Below are positions 33,280 through 41,986 of a stretch of 64,000 nucleotides of DNA, piece by piece (within the stretch, counting starts at the first letter, position 1; each line of letters begins with the position of its first letter). The translations under genes were made by a program, and so were the position numbers. A model generated the notes under the pieces. The model was given only the letters and a program-made list of their open reading frames with translations, did no database searches and had not been told where the DNA came from. The DNA is taken from contig CAZUVR010000005.1 of the NCBI GenBank assembly GCA_964623815.1, positions 1 to 64,000 on the forward strand. Reading direction: 5' to 3'. The DNA is from Chroococcopsis sp964623815 (GTDB lineage: Bacteria; Cyanobacteriota; Cyanobacteriia; Cyanobacteriales; Microcystaceae).

Positions 33280-34254
33280 TTAGCGTTTACTGTTGATATA
33301 TTGCACCATCAAGGCGGCGATACTGTTAACTATCAGAGTAATGACGAACAGGATTAAAGCGAGGTACATTAAGGCACCTATGTGTAAAGGATCAAAAGCT
33401 TCGGGAAAGGTATTAGCCAGCACTGCGGGGATAGTGTATCCCGGAGCGATGAGGGAAGGGGTGATGATCGATGAATTACCGATAACCATCGCCACTGCCA
33501 TCGTTTCCCCTAAAGCCCTACCCAATCCTAAAATTACCGCTCCAATAATACCTGAACTTGCTGTAGGTAAAACCACCCGCCAGATAGTTTCCCAACGAGT
33601 GGCACCCAAAGCCATCGAGGCACTACCCAAATCTTTCGGTACGGTAAGCAGAACATCTCTACTGATGGCGGCGATCGTGGGGAGGATCATCACGGCTAAA
33701 AGTATCCCGGCGATGAACATACTCGGCCCGAGCGGTTGAGTACTGAACAGGGGAAACCAACCAAAATGCTCGAATAGCCAATCTTGAATCGGTTTGATGA
33801 TGGGAATCATGACGAATATACCCCACAAACCGACGATAACACTGGGAATCGAGGCAATTAATTCTACTAAAAAACCCACCGGTACTCTAACCCATTCGGG
33901 TATGAAAGTTTCACTCGTTGTTAGCGCCACCGCCAGCCCCAGGGGAATAGCGATAAGTAGGGCGAGTAAAGAAGTTATCAGGGTGCCGTAAATAAACGGC
34001 AAGCCGCCAAAGATTAATTTATTGCTATCCCATTCGGTGCCGAATAAAAAACCCAGTCCGAAAGTACCGATCGCAGGACGGGCATCTTTAAAGACTATTA
34101 AGGCTATCCACAACAGAAAGATCAGCCCCGAAAGGGCACAAAGCCAGACGAGTCCCGTAAATATCAAATTAAGGGTGTTGTTTATCCCTTTACTTTCCGT
34201 AATATCTAACGTTTGACTCGGGGCTAATTCACCAGGCGGAGAGAAGTCGGTCAT
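33280..34254 (-). CDS. pstC: Phosphate ABC transporter permease PstC (downstream operon)
   Basis: I choose the ATG at 34254 (324 residues), because an in-frame ATG at 34293 would lie inside the intergenic hairpin and add a non-homologous stretch. Neither has a strong Shine-Dalgarno. PstC features are GLGFLFGTEWDSNKLIFGGLPFIYGTL, LTTSETFIPEWVRVPVGFLVELIASIPSVI, GSASMALGATRWETIWRVVLPTA and GRALGETMAVAMVIGNS. Six helices are expected. It forms the phosphate channel with PstA. It is separated from pstS by a strong hairpin. Confidence 0.95.
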   Translation of the reverse strand: MTDFSPPGELAPSQTLDITESKGINNTLNLIFTGLVWLCALSGLIFLLWIALIVFKDARPAIGTFGLGFLFGTEWDSNKLIFGGLPFIYGTLITSLLALLIAIPLGLAVALTTSETFIPEWVRVPVGFLVELIASIPSVIVGLWGIFVMIPIIKPIQDWLFEHFGWFPLFSTQPLGPSMFIAGILLAVMILPTIAAISRDVLLTVPKDLGSASMALGATRWETIWRVVLPTASSGIIGAVILGLGRALGETMAVAMVIGNSSIITPSLIAPGYTIPAVLANTFPEAFDPLHIGALMYLALILFVITLIVNSIAALMVQYINSKR

Positions 34255-34280
34255 ATATTTATTAATTTCAACCACGATAG

Positions 34281-34304
34281 GGGGATAGAACATTTTCTAT
34301 CCCC
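34281..34304 (-). promoter_or_regulatory. Intercistronic hairpin between pstS and pstC
   Basis: GGGGATAG at 34281-34288 pairs perfectly with CTATCCCC at 34297-34304. On the minus strand the stem follows the pstS stop after a short A-rich stretch and lacks a T-run after it. Such hairpins often let the binding protein be made in excess by stabilising the upstream mRNA or by partial termination. On the plus strand it has a T-run. Confidence 0.55.
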
Positions 34305-34310
34305 TTTTTA

Positions 34311-35324
34311 TTATTTAATCCGATCTACTTGCGTTAAGACTCTCTTGGTTACTGCTTCAGGGATGCGAGTAAATTCGAGTGAGTTGTTAATGCTCTGCCC
34401 GGTGGTCATAATCCATCTCAGTAATCTTTGCATTTCTTTAGCTTTTTGGGCATCTTTATAGTCGGTCTGTACTAAGAGCCAAGTTAAGCCGACGATCGGA
34501 TAACCGTCAGAAGGATCGTTTACATCGGCGGTAAAATCGGCATTAAAGGTTACTCCGGACATGGCCCGGTTAGCTTCCGCTAAACTAGGCTCTACAAAAC
34601 GGCCGGCTTTATTTTGAATTCTTGCCGTTCTCATCGTCGGGCCTTCGTTTTTACGGGCGTAGGTGTCTTGAACGTAACCTATAGCACCATCGGTTTGTTT
34701 TACCAGTGCGGCTACACCATCATTTTTAGGCCCTTTTAATACGGTGAAGCCCCAGTTCGGCTCTTTACTAGCACCGACTTTGCTTCTGAATGAGGAACTG
34801 ATCGCGCTCAGGTGGCTGGTAAAAATTTCGCTCGTCCCGCTACTATCGGCTCTGACTACTACTCTGATAGGTCTGTCGGGCAATTGCGGATTTACCTGTC
34901 TCCAATTGGTTATCTCGCCGCTAAAAATTTTGGCTAGGTTAGCTCTAGAGATTTGTAAGTTATTTACTCCTTGTAAATTGTAGACTACTGCTACCGCACC
35001 CCCGGCTGTGGGAACCAGTAACAATCCTCTTTTCATCTGACCTTTTTCAGCCGAGGAAGGAGCGGCATCAGTGGCACCAAAATCTACGGTTTCACTGATG
35101 AATTGGCGAATTCCTGCGCCGCTACCTACGGCGTTATAGTTAACGGTGACTCCAGTGGCTTTCTTATAATCGTTGAAGTATCTCTGATATAAAGGAGCCG
35201 GGAAGGTGGCACCTGCACCGTTAATAGTTTGCGCTATTGCTTGCCCTACCGTACCGAAAACTACGCCGACGCTCGCGATCGAAGCGGCACACACTATATT
35301 GAGCTTAGTTGCTGAGAACAACAT
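34311..35324 (-). CDS. pstS: Phosphate-binding protein PstS (downstream operon)
   Basis: The 337-residue protein has a Sec signal peptide with a likely cut after AIA (residue about 31); no lipobox is seen. The mature domain shows INGAGATFPAPLYQRYF, YNAVGSGAGIRQF, DFGATDAAPSS, VVRADSSGTSEIFTSHL and GAIGYVQDTYA, the PstS phosphate contacts. It captures phosphate in the periplasm and passes it to PstCA. The gene leads its operon and is preceded by a Pho-box-like repeat. It is closer in form to soluble PstS, in contrast with the lipoprotein PstS of the other operon. Confidence 0.95.
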   Translation of the reverse strand: MLFSATKLNIVCAASIASVGVVFGTVGQAIAQTINGAGATFPAPLYQRYFNDYKKATGVTVNYNAVGSGAGIRQFISETVDFGATDAAPSSAEKGQMKRGLLLVPTAGGAVAVVYNLQGVNNLQISRANLAKIFSGEITNWRQVNPQLPDRPIRVVVRADSSGTSEIFTSHLSAISSSFRSKVGASKEPNWGFTVLKGPKNDGVAALVKQTDGAIGYVQDTYARKNEGPTMRTARIQNKAGRFVEPSLAEANRAMSGVTFNADFTADVNDPSDGYPIVGLTWLLVQTDYKDAQKAKEMQRLLRWIMTTGQSINNSLEFTRIPEAVTKRVLTQVDRIK

Positions 35325-35436
35325 AAATTTTTATTGGAGTTAAGGATATTTTTCACTGGTTATCAAGTAACCAGATTACAGTTTATCTGATTACTTCTTT
35401 TTTTTATCCATAAACTTTTAAACTTTCTCTCAGATA

Positions 35437-35455
35437 AGGTTAAGAATAAGTAAAG
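35437..35455 (-). promoter_or_regulatory. Pho-box-like direct repeat before the downstream pst operon
   Basis: On the minus strand, CTTTACTT-ATT-CTTAACCT gives two 8-bp half-sites with 3-bp spacing (11-bp period). This is the form of the cyanobacterial Pho box bound by SphR/PhoB. It lies 113 bp before the pstS start. A partial third site (CTGAGAGA) follows in register. Confidence 0.7.
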
Positions 35456-35582
35456 AATTCTTAAACTCTTTCTTAACTTTTCTTGAACCGCTCTTTGTTA
35501 TTAATGTTCAAGAATTAACCGCTATTTTTAGGATAAAAAACTTGACAATGGGGTAACAATAAGCGTTATTAGATGATAACAA

Positions 35583-36380
35583 TTACCCGAAACGTCCGCT
35601 CACATAATCTCTAGTAGACTCCTGTTGCGGGTCTTGGAAAATTCTTTCCGTGCGATCGTATTCCACCAGATAGCCGACTTTACCGCCCTTGGGAGTCGGT
35701 TCGGCGTTGTAAAAAGCGGTGTAATCCGATACCCGGGTAGCCTGTTGCATATTGTGGGTAACGATGACGATCGTATATTGTTGCTTTAACTCGTTAATTA
35801 ATTCTTCTACTTTCAAGGTAGAAATGGGATCGAGAGCGGCACAGGGTTCGTCCATGAGGACGACATCAGGTTTAATGGCGATCGTGCGGGCGATACACAA
35901 ACGCTGTTGTTGTCCGCCGGATAAAGCTAAACCACTTTCCTTAAGTTTGTCTTTGACATCATCCCAGAGAACGGCTTTTTTCAAGCTTTCCTCTACTAAT
36001 TGATCCATATCGCCTTTATAACCGTTTATCCGCGCTCCGAAAGCGATATTTTCATAGATAGATTTGGGGAAGGGATTAGGTTTTTGGAATACCATACCGA
36101 TGCGACTCCGCAAGGATACGGGATCGAGATTCGGGCTGTAAATATCCTTACCCTTGTACGTCACCTTCCCATCGATCCTGGCGCTGTGAATCAAATCGTT
36201 CATCCGGTTAAAACAGCGGAGTACGGTACTCTTGCCGCAACCAGAAGGGCCGATGAAAGCGACGACCTTTTTCGGGGGAATATCGATCGACACATCCCTC
36301 ACCGCTAGATTAGAACCGTAATAAACATTCAGGTTCTTAGTTCTTAAAACTGCTTCTGACATTAAATCTTCCGTATACAT
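35583..36380 (-). CDS. pstB: Phosphate ABC transporter ATP-binding protein (second pstB of upstream operon)
   Basis: I choose the ATG at 36380 (265 residues), which has GGAGAT about 8 bases before it; an upstream in-frame start would overlap the preceding pstB. Motifs are LNVYYGSNLAVRDVS, Walker A GPSGCGKSTVLRCFNR, VFQKPNPFPKSIYENIAFG, LSGGQQQRLCIARTIA and DEPCAALDPIST. It is highly similar to the neighbouring PstB (KSIY, LRCFNRMNDLI), indicating a tandem duplication. Whether both ATPases work in one transporter is not known; tandem pstB genes occur in other cyanobacteria. Confidence 0.95.
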   Translation of the reverse strand: MYTEDLMSEAVLRTKNLNVYYGSNLAVRDVSIDIPPKKVVAFIGPSGCGKSTVLRCFNRMNDLIHSARIDGKVTYKGKDIYSPNLDPVSLRSRIGMVFQKPNPFPKSIYENIAFGARINGYKGDMDQLVEESLKKAVLWDDVKDKLKESGLALSGGQQQRLCIARTIAIKPDVVLMDEPCAALDPISTLKVEELINELKQQYTIVIVTHNMQQATRVSDYTAFYNAEPTPKGGKVGYLVEYDRTERIFQDPQQESTRDYVSGRFG

Positions 36381-36402
36381 AAATATATCTCCAACAAATG
36401 AA

Positions 36403-37191
36403 TTAACCGAAACGACCACTAACATAATCTTGCGTAGCTTTTTCTTTAGGAGAACCGAAGATCACCTCGGTGTGATCGTACTCTACCAAATAACCGATCT
36501 TGCTACCTTTTTCCGTTGCTTCCGCGTTATAGAAAGCCGTTAGATCTGCCACCCGGGTGGCCTGTTGCATATTATGAGTGACGATGATGATCGTATATTT
36601 CTCTTTCAATTCATGAATTAATTCTTCTACTTTTAAAGTAGAGATGGGATCGAGTGCCGAACAGGGTTCATCCATCAAAACTACATCGGGTTGAGAAGCG
36701 ATAGTTCTGGCGATGCACAGACGCTGTTGTTGTCCCCCAGAAAGAGAGAAACCGCTCTCTTTCAACTTATCTTTTACTTCATCCCAGAGGACGGCCCGAC
36801 GCAAAGAAGTTTCTACTAGCTCATCTAAATCGCCCTTATAATTATTAATCCTGGCTCCGTAAGCTACGTTATCGTAAATAGATTTAGGAAAAGGATTAGG
36901 TCGCTGAAACACCATCCCGATCTGTTTACGAACTTCTACCGGATCGATGTCAGGCTCATAAATATTCTGTCCCCGATAGTAAATTCTACCGTCTAACTTA
37001 AAGCCTCTAATTAAGTCGTTGAGGCGGTTAAAACAGCGTAGTATGGTACTTTTACCGCAACCAGACGGGCCGATAAAAGCGGTAACTTTATTCTTAAAAA
37101 TCTCTAGGTTAACTCCTCTTACGGCTCGATAATTGCCGTAATATATATCGGAGTTTTCTACTTTTAAAATTGCGTCTCTGTCTTGGTACAT
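36403..37191 (-). CDS. pstB: Phosphate ABC transporter ATP-binding protein (first pstB of upstream operon)
   Basis: The 262-residue ATPase has IYYGNYRAVRGVNLE, Walker A GPSGCGKSTILRCFNR, VFQRPNPFPKSIYDNVAYG, LSGGQQQRLCIARTIA, DEPCSALDPIST and VTHNMQQATRVADLTAFY. It lies 50 bp after pstA and 22 bp before the second pstB. The sequence is complete and shows no sign of decay, so both copies are probably functional. Confidence 0.95.
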   Translation of the reverse strand: MYQDRDAILKVENSDIYYGNYRAVRGVNLEIFKNKVTAFIGPSGCGKSTILRCFNRLNDLIRGFKLDGRIYYRGQNIYEPDIDPVEVRKQIGMVFQRPNPFPKSIYDNVAYGARINNYKGDLDELVETSLRRAVLWDEVKDKLKESGFSLSGGQQQRLCIARTIASQPDVVLMDEPCSALDPISTLKVEELIHELKEKYTIIIVTHNMQQATRVADLTAFYNAEATEKGSKIGYLVEYDHTEVIFGSPKEKATQDYVSGRFG

Positions 37192-37241
37192 AGAAATTTT
37201 TCTATCCTGAGCGTTACTAATCCTATGGTAATCCTTTTGAG

Positions 37242-38129
37242 TTAATAGGTTTTACTACGAGTAGCTAACCGGGCGGCGATACTGGTCAAGAGTACGAGAA
37301 CTACGATAATTAATGCACCAGCCCAGGCTAATTCCTGTTGGGGTACGAAGGGAACGGTGGCGTAGTTGTAGATTAAGACCGATAGAGTCGCGATCGGCTC
37401 TAATATCCCCCTGGGCCAAAAGTTGGAAAAAAGAGCGGTAAAAATCAAAGGAGCGGTTTCACCGGCGGCGCGGGCTACCGCTAGGGTAACACCGGTGAGA
37501 ATAGCGGGCAAAGCTGCGGGTAAGACTATCTTCAGTACAGTTTGGTAGTTGTAAGCACCGATCCCGAGAGCTGCCCAGCGAATATCTTGAGGGACGATCT
37601 TCAGGGCCTCATCGGTGGTGCGGATGATAGTGGGCAACATCAACACGGCGAGGGCGAGGGCACCTGCCACCGCAGAAAAACCGAACAGGCCAGAATTACC
37701 TACCAGGGGTGCTACTAATAAACCGTAAGCGAAGATACCGGCGATAATAGAGGGAACACCGCTGAGGACGTTAGTAGCGAATCTGATCCATTGAGCAATC
37801 TTATTATTATTGCTGAATTCAGATAGGTAAACTGCGGCTAAAACTCCTATCGGTACGGCGATTAAGGTGGCTAGGGCGACGACGATGATCGTTCCTAAAA
37901 GGGCGTTAGCCAAACCACCGCCGGATAAACCGGGTGGTGGCGGTAACTTAGTAAATAGATCGAGGTTCAATCGGCTTAAACCTCGGAAGATAACGTAACT
38001 CAAAACGGCGAACAAAGGAATAATGGTTAAAGCCATACAGATTCCAGCTATACCCGTCATGATGATATTGAATAGGGAAGCTGGGCTACTGGGCTTTTTC
38101 TTGAGGCTGATGCCGCTGTTGCTATCCAT
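37242..38129 (-). CDS. pstA: Phosphate ABC transporter permease PstA (upstream operon)
   Basis: The 295-residue protein has the PstA pattern: GIAGICMALTIIPLFAVLSYV as first helix, GLSRLNLDLFTKLPPPPG, GVLAAVYLSEFSNNNKIAQW, VLSGVPSIIAGIFAYG, LALAVLMLPTIIRTTDEALKIVP, and the EAA loop ALGIGAYNYQTVLKIVLPAALPAI. ARAAGETAPLIFTALFS follows. It starts 1 bp after the pstC stop. It is clearly a paralogue of the PstA of the downstream operon, but not a recent copy. Confidence 0.95.
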   Translation of the reverse strand: MDSNSGISLKKKPSSPASLFNIIMTGIAGICMALTIIPLFAVLSYVIFRGLSRLNLDLFTKLPPPPGLSGGGLANALLGTIIVVALATLIAVPIGVLAAVYLSEFSNNNKIAQWIRFATNVLSGVPSIIAGIFAYGLLVAPLVGNSGLFGFSAVAGALALAVLMLPTIIRTTDEALKIVPQDIRWAALGIGAYNYQTVLKIVLPAALPAILTGVTLAVARAAGETAPLIFTALFSNFWPRGILEPIATLSVLIYNYATVPFVPQQELAWAGALIIVVLVLLTSIAARLATRSKTY

Positions 38130-38130
38130 T

Positions 38131-39087
38131 TTAGTATTTAGCTTTGATTTTATTGACGATAAGTTCAGCGAAAACGTTGATGATCAGGGTAAGCACTAAA
38201 AGCACAAAACCCGCGTACATGAGAGCGGAAACCTGCATTCCCGAAGCTTCGGCGAATTGATTCGCCAGTAGGGAGGCGATCGTATTAGCTGGGTCTAAAA
38301 TAGAGGCGCTGATCCTATTGGCGTTACCGATAACGAGGGTGACGGCGATGGTTTCCCCCATAGCGCGACCTAGAGCCAACATGATGCCGCCGACAATGCC
38401 AGAGAAAGCGGCGGGAATCAAAACCCTAAATATAGTACCCCAGCGGGTTGCTCCCAATCCCAGGGAAGCTTGACGCAATTCAGGGGGTAAGGAGGCGAGA
38501 GAATCCCTAGAGATAGCGATGATGATGGGCAGGATCATGATCGAGAGGATCACGCCAGCAGGAAACATACCCGGCCCTGCGGGGGCGGTGCTGAATAGGG
38601 GAAACCAGCCGAAAGAATTATGTAACCAATTACCTATAGGTTTGAGGAAGGGAATGAGGATGAACACACCCCAGAGTCCGTAGACTACGCTAGGAATAGC
38701 CGCGAGTAGTTCTACTAAAAACACTAGAACTGTCCGGATATTCAGGGGTATGAAGTCTTCACTGAGAAAAATAGCGGCCCCTAAACCTAAAGGTACAGCA
38801 ATTAGGAGAGAGATCAAGGAACTCACTAAAGTACCGTAAATTACGGGTAAAGCGCCGTATTCTTCCCTACCCTGTACTGGGTTCCAGGCGCTGTTAGTGA
38901 GAAAACCAAGACCGAAAGCTCCCATTGCGGGCAGGGAGCGCAAGAATACAACAAGAGCAATTAGGGATAAAATCGCGCCAATACTGATGGCAAGTACTTT
39001 GGTCAAGTTAATAAATAGGCCGTCGGCTGTTTTCTCTCCAGCCGAGCGATCGCTAGTTACTCTGTCATCCGATAGAGGAATGGTCAT
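38131..39087 (-). CDS. pstC: Phosphate ABC transporter permease PstC (upstream operon)
   Basis: The 318-residue membrane protein has MGAFGLGFLTNSAWNPVQGREEYGALPVIYGTL, LSEDFIPLNIRTVLVFLVELLAAIPSVVYGLWG, ASLGLGATRWGTIFRVLIPAAFSGI and GRAMGETIAVTLVIGN in order (each listed as separate landmarks). The NPVQGREEYGALP segment matches the common PstC extracytoplasmic loop better than the version in the downstream operon. It lies 47 bp after pstS. Confidence 0.95.
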   Translation of the reverse strand: MTIPLSDDRVTSDRSAGEKTADGLFINLTKVLAISIGAILSLIALVVFLRSLPAMGAFGLGFLTNSAWNPVQGREEYGALPVIYGTLVSSLISLLIAVPLGLGAAIFLSEDFIPLNIRTVLVFLVELLAAIPSVVYGLWGVFILIPFLKPIGNWLHNSFGWFPLFSTAPAGPGMFPAGVILSIMILPIIIAISRDSLASLPPELRQASLGLGATRWGTIFRVLIPAAFSGIVGGIMLALGRAMGETIAVTLVIGNANRISASILDPANTIASLLANQFAEASGMQVSALMYAGFVLLVLTLIINVFAELIVNKIKAKY

Positions 39088-39134
39088 AGTAAGACAAGTA
39101 AACTAATGAAATTGTTTGTAAATGAGATAGGTGT

Positions 39135-40280
39135 TTAATCCACTTTAATTGTGAAGTCGGGGCTGATCGCGTCAGCGGCTGCCGCCACCTTAGTAACCAC
39201 CTCTTTAGGTAGAGGAACATAACCTAAAGCGGAACTTTGTTGTTGCCCCGTAGTCAGCCCGTATTGAATCATCGCTTCAACGGCCTTCGCTTTTTCTGGA
39301 TCGGAGTATTTTTTATTCAGTAACATCCAGGTATAGGTAACGATCGGATAAGCAGTCTCTCCCGGCGGATTGGAAATAAAGAGGATTAAGTCTTCGGGTA
39401 AAGGTTCCGACGCTAACGCTGCGGCGGCTGATTCGTCATTTGCTTCTACGAATTTACCGGCTTTATTCTGTAGGGCAGCAAATGTTAGTTTATTGTTTTT
39501 CGCGTAGCCGTATTCTACATAGCCTATGGAGCCTTGGTTTTGCTGTAAAGTGGCCGTCACGCCTTCGTTACCCTTCGCCCCCAGGAATTTACCTTTTTTA
39601 GTCGGCCAGGCGATACTTTTCCCGTCACCGAATTCTTTCTTCCATTCGGGGCTGACGGCTGCGAGGTGTTTGGTGAATACTGCGGTAGTACCACTGCCAT
39701 CGGAGCGGTGTACAACGGTAATCGGTTGATCCGGTAGGCTAACACCTGGGTTATCTTTGGCTATTTTCGGATCGTTCCATTTGGTGATTTCTCCCGCGAA
39801 TATTCCCGTATATGCTTCTTGAGAAAGTTGCAGTTTATCTACTCCAGGTAAGTTATAGGCTACCACTATACTTCCCGCAGTCATCGGTAGTGCCAAGGCT
39901 CCGTCTTTCACTTTTTCGGCTTCTTTGGGTTTGATGGCTACGTCGCTAGCACCGAAATCGATCGTCCCTTGAGTGAATTGCTCTACGCCCGCACCGCTAC
40001 CAGTGGATTGATAGTTAACTTGTAAGTTGGGGATTTCTTGATTTAACTGTACGAACCAAGCTTGATATAAAGGAGCGGGAAACGATGCCCCTGCCCCGTT
40101 AAGAGATACATTACCTGCGAATTCTGGTTTATTAACGGTTGCCGCCGTCTCCGTACCTCCCGTTCCGGTTGTACCTGTTTGAGCCGTGTCTGTACCTCCC
40201 CCACCACAACTGGTTAAGCCTACTGTTAATGTCAATATAGCTAGAGAACTGACTAGATTTTTCATTTGATTTATATTCAA
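39135..40280 (-). CDS. pstS: Phosphate-binding lipoprotein PstS (upstream operon)
   Basis: The 381-residue protein has a lipoprotein signal with lipobox GLTSC (Cys about residue 25), then a Gly/Thr-rich linker. The binding domain has LNGAGASFPAPLYQAWF, YQSTGSGAGVEQF, DFGASDVAIK, VVHRSDGSGTTAVFTKHL and GSIGYVEYGYA, all PstS phosphate-site segments. It is anchored to the plasma membrane outer face. It heads the five-gene operon pstS-pstC-pstA-pstB-pstB and has a Pho-box-like repeat 59 bp upstream. Confidence 0.96.
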   Translation of the reverse strand: MNINQMKNLVSSLAILTLTVGLTSCGGGGTDTAQTGTTGTGGTETAATVNKPEFAGNVSLNGAGASFPAPLYQAWFVQLNQEIPNLQVNYQSTGSGAGVEQFTQGTIDFGASDVAIKPKEAEKVKDGALALPMTAGSIVVAYNLPGVDKLQLSQEAYTGIFAGEITKWNDPKIAKDNPGVSLPDQPITVVHRSDGSGTTAVFTKHLAAVSPEWKKEFGDGKSIAWPTKKGKFLGAKGNEGVTATLQQNQGSIGYVEYGYAKNNKLTFAALQNKAGKFVEANDESAAAALASEPLPEDLILFISNPPGETAYPIVTYTWMLLNKKYSDPEKAKAVEAMIQYGLTTGQQQSSALGYVPLPKEVVTKVAAAADAISPDFTIKVD

Positions 40281-40338
40281 TCTGCTTTTTTAGAGACTTA
40301 TATTTCTCTGAAATTGTAATGTAGCTGCTACGTATATT

Positions 40339-40357
40339 TGGTAAAGAACAGGTTAAG
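40339..40357 (-). promoter_or_regulatory. Pho-box-like direct repeat before the upstream pst operon
   Basis: On the minus strand CTTAACCT-GTT-CTTTACCA forms two 8-bp half-sites spaced by 3 bp, matching the cyanobacterial Pho box. It is 59 bp before the pstS start and should mediate phosphate-starvation induction through SphS-SphR. Confidence 0.75.
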
Positions 40358-40514
40358 AAAAGTTTTGGTAACTCCTCAATTTTCAATGATTGCCCTACTC
40401 TTGAGGTAATCTACATACTTCTATTTCTGAGCGTAGAATTAACTTAGAAAATTCTATCATTAATAGCATGGCTACTTCTTACCTTTGCCTCTTTGCAATT
40501 GTTATTAATATTAA

Positions 40515-41315
40515 TTAACTCCGTCCTAACTCCTGAGAACGACGGTAGGCCGCGAGAACTGCCTCGATCGTGGCAGCACGGAAACCGTTTTTTTCCAGTG
40601 CGGTAACGCCCGCGATTGTGGTTCCCCCCGGCGATGTTACCCTATCTTTCAACTGTGCTGGATGTAAACCGGTTTCTTGTAATAATTGAGCCGTTCCTAA
40701 AACTGTTTGCAGGGCTAACTGTTGAGCGATCGCCCGAGGTAATCCCGCCCCCACACCGCCATCGGCCAGAGCTTCTATCATCAGGGCAACGAAAGCGGGG
40801 CCGGAACCGGATAAACCTGTCACTCCATCCATCAAACTTTCGGGCACTTCCACCACCTGACCCACCGCCGAAAATAATTCTAGGGACGCTTCTAAATGTT
40901 CCCGCCCCGTTTTCTTACCCCCTGCGATCGCTGTCATTGCCGCCCCTACAGTAGCGGGGGTGTTGGGCATACTTCGGATCACCGGATGCCCAGGGAAACA
41001 CTTTTCTAATCTTTCTAAACTCACTCCCGCGAGTATGGACACAATCGGCGGCTTATGATCTAAAATCCCTATTTGTTGAGTTACGATTTCTAATATTTGA
41101 GGTTTGATCGCCAAGAGTAACATCAGGGAATCTTGCCCTATGGCTTGATTATCTTCGCTTACCGCCACTCCGTAGGTTTGAGCTAAAAAATCCCTTCTTG
41201 CGGCTACCGGATCGCTAACAATAATCTCTTGGGGTTTATAAATTTTCTTCTCTAACAAACGGCTGACGATCGCTTCTGCCATCACTCCGCCGCCGATCAC
41301 GCCTAATTTAAACAC
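40515..41315 (-). CDS. proC: Pyrroline-5-carboxylate reductase
   Basis: The 266-residue enzyme catalyses the last step of proline synthesis, reducing pyrroline-5-carboxylate with NAD(P)H. The Rossmann motif is GVIGGGVMAEAIVSRL at residues 5-20. Later motifs are LLLAIKPQ, SILAGVSLERLEK, VIRSMPNTPATVGAAMTAI, and the C-terminal active-site set DGVTGLSGSGPAFV and RVTSPGGTTIAGV. It lies 80 bp after sepF, separated by a terminator-like hairpin, in the cyanobacterial cluster pipX-pipY-sepF-proC. Confidence 0.96.
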   Translation of the reverse strand: MFKLGVIGGGVMAEAIVSRLLEKKIYKPQEIIVSDPVAARRDFLAQTYGVAVSEDNQAIGQDSLMLLLAIKPQILEIVTQQIGILDHKPPIVSILAGVSLERLEKCFPGHPVIRSMPNTPATVGAAMTAIAGGKKTGREHLEASLELFSAVGQVVEVPESLMDGVTGLSGSGPAFVALMIEALADGGVGAGLPRAIAQQLALQTVLGTAQLLQETGLHPAQLKDRVTSPGGTTIAGVTALEKNGFRAATIEAVLAAYRRSQELGRS

Positions 41316-41335
41316 AAGTAGCCTGCATAAAAAAT

Positions 41336-41379
41336 ACTCCCGCTATCTCTCTTATTGTACAAGTTTTCAGGACGGGAGT
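41336..41379 (-). terminator. Terminator-like hairpin between sepF and proC
   Basis: ACTCCCG at 41336-41342 pairs with CGGGAGT at 41373-41379. On the minus strand the stem is followed by ATTTTTTATG, and on the plus strand by TTTTATT, so it has bidirectional terminator form. The loop is long (30 nt), which lowers confidence. Confidence 0.5.
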
Positions 41380-41395
41380 TTTTATTATACACCGA

Positions 41396-41986
41396 TTATT
41401 GCATGGCTATTCTATTGCTATCCATGCCCCATGCCGATGAACCGGTACGATTGTTTTTTACCCCTTCGCCGAGATCCTGTAACGAGCCAGCTAAAGTGCT
41501 AACTTTAACGCAACTAGGAGTGAAGAGAAATATACTCTCACCGATTCTCTCTTGATGTCCGTCGATGGCATAGGTTCCACCCGCCACGAAATCCACGGCT
41601 CTCTGCGCCTCTTCGGGGTCCATCACGTTCAGGTTTAAAACTACCGATTTTCTGTCTCTAAGAGTCTGGATTACTTTCGGCATTTCCTCAAAAGAATGAG
41701 GTTCGATCACTACTACTTCGGCCATGCTGTTGGCGATTCCCGGCATTCCTATCACGTTATTTCTCGCTGTTCCCATAGATGATGTTTCTGTTTTTGCGTT
41801 TAGAGGTTCGCGGTTCCTTCTATAAGAATTGTAATCTCGACCGGACTCTTCTTCCTCTTCCGCCTCTGCGGAGGTTTCTACTTGAGATTTATTCGGCCAG
41901 TTAACTTCCTCGTAATCGGTCTCATCCTCCTCTTCTTGCTCCGATATACCGACGAAATCTTTGAGTTTTGTGAGTAGATTGTTCAT
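41396..41986 (-). CDS. sepF: Cell division protein SepF
   Basis: The 196-residue protein starts with MNNLLTKLKDFVGI, an amphipathic membrane-binding helix, followed by an acidic low-complexity linker (about 17-75). The SepF domain is at about 85-180: VVVIEPHSFEEMPKVIQTLRDRKSVVLNLNVMDPEEAQRAVDFVAGGTYAIDGHQERIGESIFLF carries its landmarks (position range given; the key strings are LNLNVMDPEEAQRAVDF and GHQERIGESIF). SepF polymerises and tethers FtsZ to the membrane. In cyanobacteria the homologue is also called Cdv2. Confidence 0.95.
   Translation of the reverse strand: MNNLLTKLKDFVGISEQEEEDETDYEEVNWPNKSQVETSAEAEEEEESGRDYNSYRRNREPLNAKTETSSMGTARNNVIGMPGIANSMAEVVVIEPHSFEEMPKVIQTLRDRKSVVLNLNVMDPEEAQRAVDFVAGGTYAIDGHQERIGESIFLFTPSCVKVSTLAGSLQDLGEGVKNNRTGSSAWGMDSNRIAMQ

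Noticed and set aside
33293..33739. Open 148-codon frame antisense to pstC
   Set aside because: It is the complement of conserved pstC sequence, with no family features of its own.
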